In this document: in pieces, positions 8,108 to 10,346 of the stretch | Layout: every line of letters begins with the position of its first letter | Position numbering within the stretch: position 1 is the first letter of the stretch | NCBI GenBank assembly: GCA_009602725.1 | Contig: WELB01000075.1 | Location: 536,459-546,804 of the forward strand | DNA: 10,346 nucleotides | DNA from: Spirogloea muscicola | Lineage: Eukaryota; Streptophyta; Zygnematophyceae; Spirogloeales; Spirogloeaceae | Direction: 5' to 3' | Translations under genes and position numbers: made by a program | The notes under the pieces: model-generated | Databases searched by the model: none | What the model was told of the DNA's origin: nothing | Seen by the model: only the letters and a program-made list of their open reading frames with translations

Positions 8108-9476
8108 GCCGGGCCCTGGCGCCGGGCAGGCCTCGCGTCGGCGGCCAGCTTCTGCGCGGCTATGGCGTTGCTGCGCGCTCGGCCGCAGCAAGGCGCCACA
8201 GCGCCAGCTGCAGGCGCAGTGCTGGTTCTGCACGGCACACTCTTGAGTACAAGAGCTGGTCGATGGCCGTCCGGTATTCGGGCATCAGTTAGCGACCTCT
8301 ACGTCTGACTTGTGGTTACTGAGCGGTTCAGCTTAGCAGCAGGTGATGTACATTTGTCAATGTGCTTGCCTTGGTACTTGGCCACACAGGCCCTCCATCA
8401 CTTAACACACTCTCTTATCTGAGCTAGCGAGAGAGACTCTTCCAGTAGAAGAATAGCAGAGGGCAATGGCTGTTATCGGCCAGGCCAGACTACAGACAAG
8501 AGCTCTACCAATTCAATGCAGTGGCTGTGAAAGGCCAGCCCAACAGAAATGGACAAGGTCCAAAGAGCCGGAAGGCGCTGAAACCACACAGCTATGCACG
8601 AGACTACTGCGGATGGGAGCTTGCAGGAGAATACAGGAGCGACAATGGACAAAGCCAGCTAAGAAGTGAGATCTTCCGAAGGGGGCTGGGGCTGTGAAAT
8701 GGCCAGCCCAGAAGAACGAACAAGGTCCAAAGGGTCGAATGGTGCCAAAACCACACAGCTACACTACAGCTAATGGGTGCTTAGTAGTAGCTAGGCCTTA
8801 GACTGCAGCTAACTTCGGCGGTAATCTTCATTCTGGACACTGAAACCTTGATCACTGATGGCTCATTCCTCATGTCGGCCTTTTGCATGATCCATAAGGT
8901 GCAATGGCTGGGGTCTTTGAGTCGAGCCACGAGATTGGCACCGGAAGGACATGCAAGCTATGCGTTGATGGGATTGCACTGACGCCGTATGCCAACTTGA
9001 GAGTGGGTGCCGTCAAGAGGCAAGCCCCACACACTGCTGCATACGCGGATGATGAGTGCCTAGCCCTGACAGTGACGGTCCACATAGTGGTCCGAGACAA
9101 AGTATACCTGCTCCTAGATCCCATAGCAGCTTGCCTGAGACGACGACCCATGCATCGGTGGCAACATTGATCTGGCGGCGCTGTCCTGCCCAAGCTGCGC
9201 TGTACTTGAGTCAACAATGGGTGTGCGGTAGCTTGTATCACACCCGCCTTGGAGCACACTGTGCACTGTCTCGGGCTGGTTAAAGCAATGTCCAGGTTGT
9301 GCCACTGGTGTGGCCCTCTTGAGCAGGCTTGACATTGGCACCTCTGAATCAGGAGGGGTTGCTAGCGAAGGTGGAGACATTGGTGTAAAGTTCAGAGTTA
9401 AGGGTTCGAGTTTGGGAAGTGTAGATCAGGGCAATGATCGAGATTCAGATAAGCAAGAATAAGGCAGGAATATGGC
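8108..9476. other. intergenic region: AAMP upstream region and Gemin2 3' flank
   Basis: This stretch of about 1.37 kb has no gene I can support. The AAMP frame stays open upstream of ATG 8107 to a TGA at 8287-8285, but with no other ATG and no conserved content, so it reads as 5' UTR or promoter. An imperfect repeat pair lies at 8523-8786. Open frames at 8904-9170 (plus) and 9259-8870 (minus) have no recognisable domain. I found no TGTAA or AATAAA for Gemin2 by eye. Confidence 0.6.
8523..8786 (+). repeat. imperfect direct repeat pair of about 100 bp
   Basis: The first copy starts near 8523 and the second near 8690. Both contain, in the same order, GGCTGTGAAA, GGCCAGCCCA, ACAAGGTCCAAAG, AAACCACACAGCTA and a late ATGGG...GCTT. 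They differ by scattered substitutions and small indels. The second copy also has GGGCTGG/CCAGCCC arms. It may be an old local duplication or decayed repeat-element copies. Confidence 0.7.
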
Positions 9477-10346
9477 TCAAGTCAGCGAGCAGGGCGGCAG
9501 CGCCGGCAGGTCCTCCGCCTGGCCAAAGTGGCGGCCAGCGATGGTGGCTAGCATGTTGAGGCGCACAAGCTCGGGATCAGCAGCATCGGCCTTGGCAGCG
9601 CGCAGCGCAGCAGCACGCCGCAGCACAGCCCGCACCGCCGCCGCCGTGTCGGCGTCCAGCGGCTCGCCGACAGCGGCCAGCAGCGCAAAGAGCCATGCGG
9701 CTCTGCGGCGCGAAAGGTGCGGCACGTTTGCTAGCCACCGCGCGTGATGCCGCAGCAGCACTGCGCGCGACGCTTCGTCCAGTGCCAGCACAACAGCCAG
9801 CCGCAATGGCGGCAGCGGCGCCTCCGGCGTCTCGGCCGCCGCCGCCGCTGTGCCTCCAGCTTCCTCCTCCTCGTCGTCCACTCCGTTGACACTACTTTCC
9901 ACGGGGGCAGCGCAGTCATTGCCATCCTCGTCCTCATCGGCAGCTTCGCTGCTGACCGCCGCTGCAGCGAGCTGCTGCGCGGGCTGGGCGGCCTCCTTGC
10001 GACTGGCGCCGCCGTTAGTGCCGAAGCAGAGGGCGTGCCACGCTGCCGGGTCGCGCACGGGCGGCGGGCTCGGCCCGACGACCTCCACCGGCAGCGCAGA
10101 GTGGTCGAACGCGGCCAGGGCCTGCACCGCCACTCAAGAAGCAGAAATCATGGTGATCAGAATTGATCCTAAGACTGACAGATTGGTATTGGTAGTCACA
10201 GTGAGCTGACAGTGGTGGCGGTGGCGATGGCAGACCGAGCGCAGGTTGGCGAAGTCGGCGAGGAAGGCGGCCTCCCACGCCGGCAACGGCGCGAGCGCCG
10301 GCGCGCACGGCGCGACGGCGGGCACTGCCGGCACGTACGCCGTCTG
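9477..10346 (-). CDS. GEMIN2: Gemin2 (SMN-interacting protein 1), C-terminal part, cut by the window edge
   Basis: Family role: Gemin2 is the SMN-complex subunit that holds the Sm protein ring during snRNP assembly, chiefly in the cytoplasm. Two exons are visible on the minus strand: 10346-10236 (partial) and 10121-9477 (TGA), joined in phase 0 across a 114-nt intron. The first ends PLPAWEAAFLADFANLR, matching the WxxxFxxxFxxLR helix of the family; the second has DPAAWHALCFG, matching human EEGWKKFCLG. The C-terminal helical domain follows: RLAVVLALDEASRAVLLRHH, then RRAAWLFALLAAVGEPL and VRLNMLATIAGRHFGQ, equivalent to human RWLYALLACLEKPL and LNLLICLVSRYFDQ. Between them is an unusually long Ala-rich and acidic linker of about 65 residues. 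The N-terminal SMN-binding region lies beyond 10346. Codons are strongly GC-ending. Confidence 0.85.

Noticed and set aside
6977-8308. Several long open frames on both strands (for example plus 7077-7895, plus 7508-8308, minus 7642-6977) with Arg-, Ala- or Pro-rich translations.
   Set aside because: They are out-of-frame readings of the GC-rich AAMP exons and introns. GC-rich DNA has few stop codons, and none shows a domain, while the spliced AAMP model explains the region with matching phases.
8870-9380. Open frames of 88-129 codons on both strands between AAMP and Gemin2, considered as a small gene or a retroelement fragment.
   Set aside because: No catalytic motif, domain or conserved block could be recognised, and the opposing frames overlap each other. 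A YADD-like tetrapeptide in the plus frame is not enough for reverse transcriptase without its flanking motifs.
1-10346. A prokaryotic defence system, prophage, CRISPR array or biosynthetic cluster.
   Set aside because: Conserved proteins are split by GT-AG introns throughout, and all three genes are eukaryotic housekeeping families. Nothing prokaryotic is visible.

Overview
The window is a piece of a nuclear eukaryotic genome, most likely from a green alga. It holds three intron-rich housekeeping genes and no operons, prokaryotic gene signals, CRISPR array or intact mobile element. The algal assignment is an inference. It rests on a plant-type, two-domain phosphoethanolamine N-methyltransferase, many short GT-AG introns with CTGAC/CTGAT branch-point-like motifs, very GC-rich exons, and TGTAA motifs (the chlorophyte poly(A) signal) near the facing gene ends. 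The class cannot be fixed from this sequence.

Layout: (1) 61-4197, plus strand: phosphoethanolamine N-methyltransferase (PEAMT), 13 exons, 519 codons as spliced here, apparently complete. (2) 4198-5107: the 3' flanks of two converging genes, with three copies of a hairpin-forming repeat and candidate TGTAA signals. (3) 8107-5108, minus strand: an AAMP/Sqt1-type WD40 protein, 12 exons, 433 residues, close to the 434 residues of human AAMP. (4) 8108-9476: intergenic DNA with an imperfect 100-bp repeat pair and no gene I can support. (5) 10346-9477, minus strand: the C-terminal part of Gemin2 (SIP1), two exons, running off the right edge.

The genes do not form a pathway. PEAMT makes phosphocholine for phosphatidylcholine, AAMP/Sqt1 proteins chaperone a ribosomal protein, and Gemin2 is part of the SMN complex that assembles spliceosomal snRNPs. 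AAMP and Gemin2 lie head to tail on the minus strand; PEAMT and AAMP converge.

Exon models were built by hand from reading-frame continuity, splice consensus and remembered family sequences. The best supported parts are PEAMT exons 2-13, AAMP exons 3-12 and the last Gemin2 exon. Less certain are PEAMT exon 1, AAMP exons 1-2 and the left end of the Gemin2 fragment. The most interesting local feature is a 46-bp tandem duplication that copies the 3' splice site of PEAMT exon 11. I see no evidence of a new biological system here.
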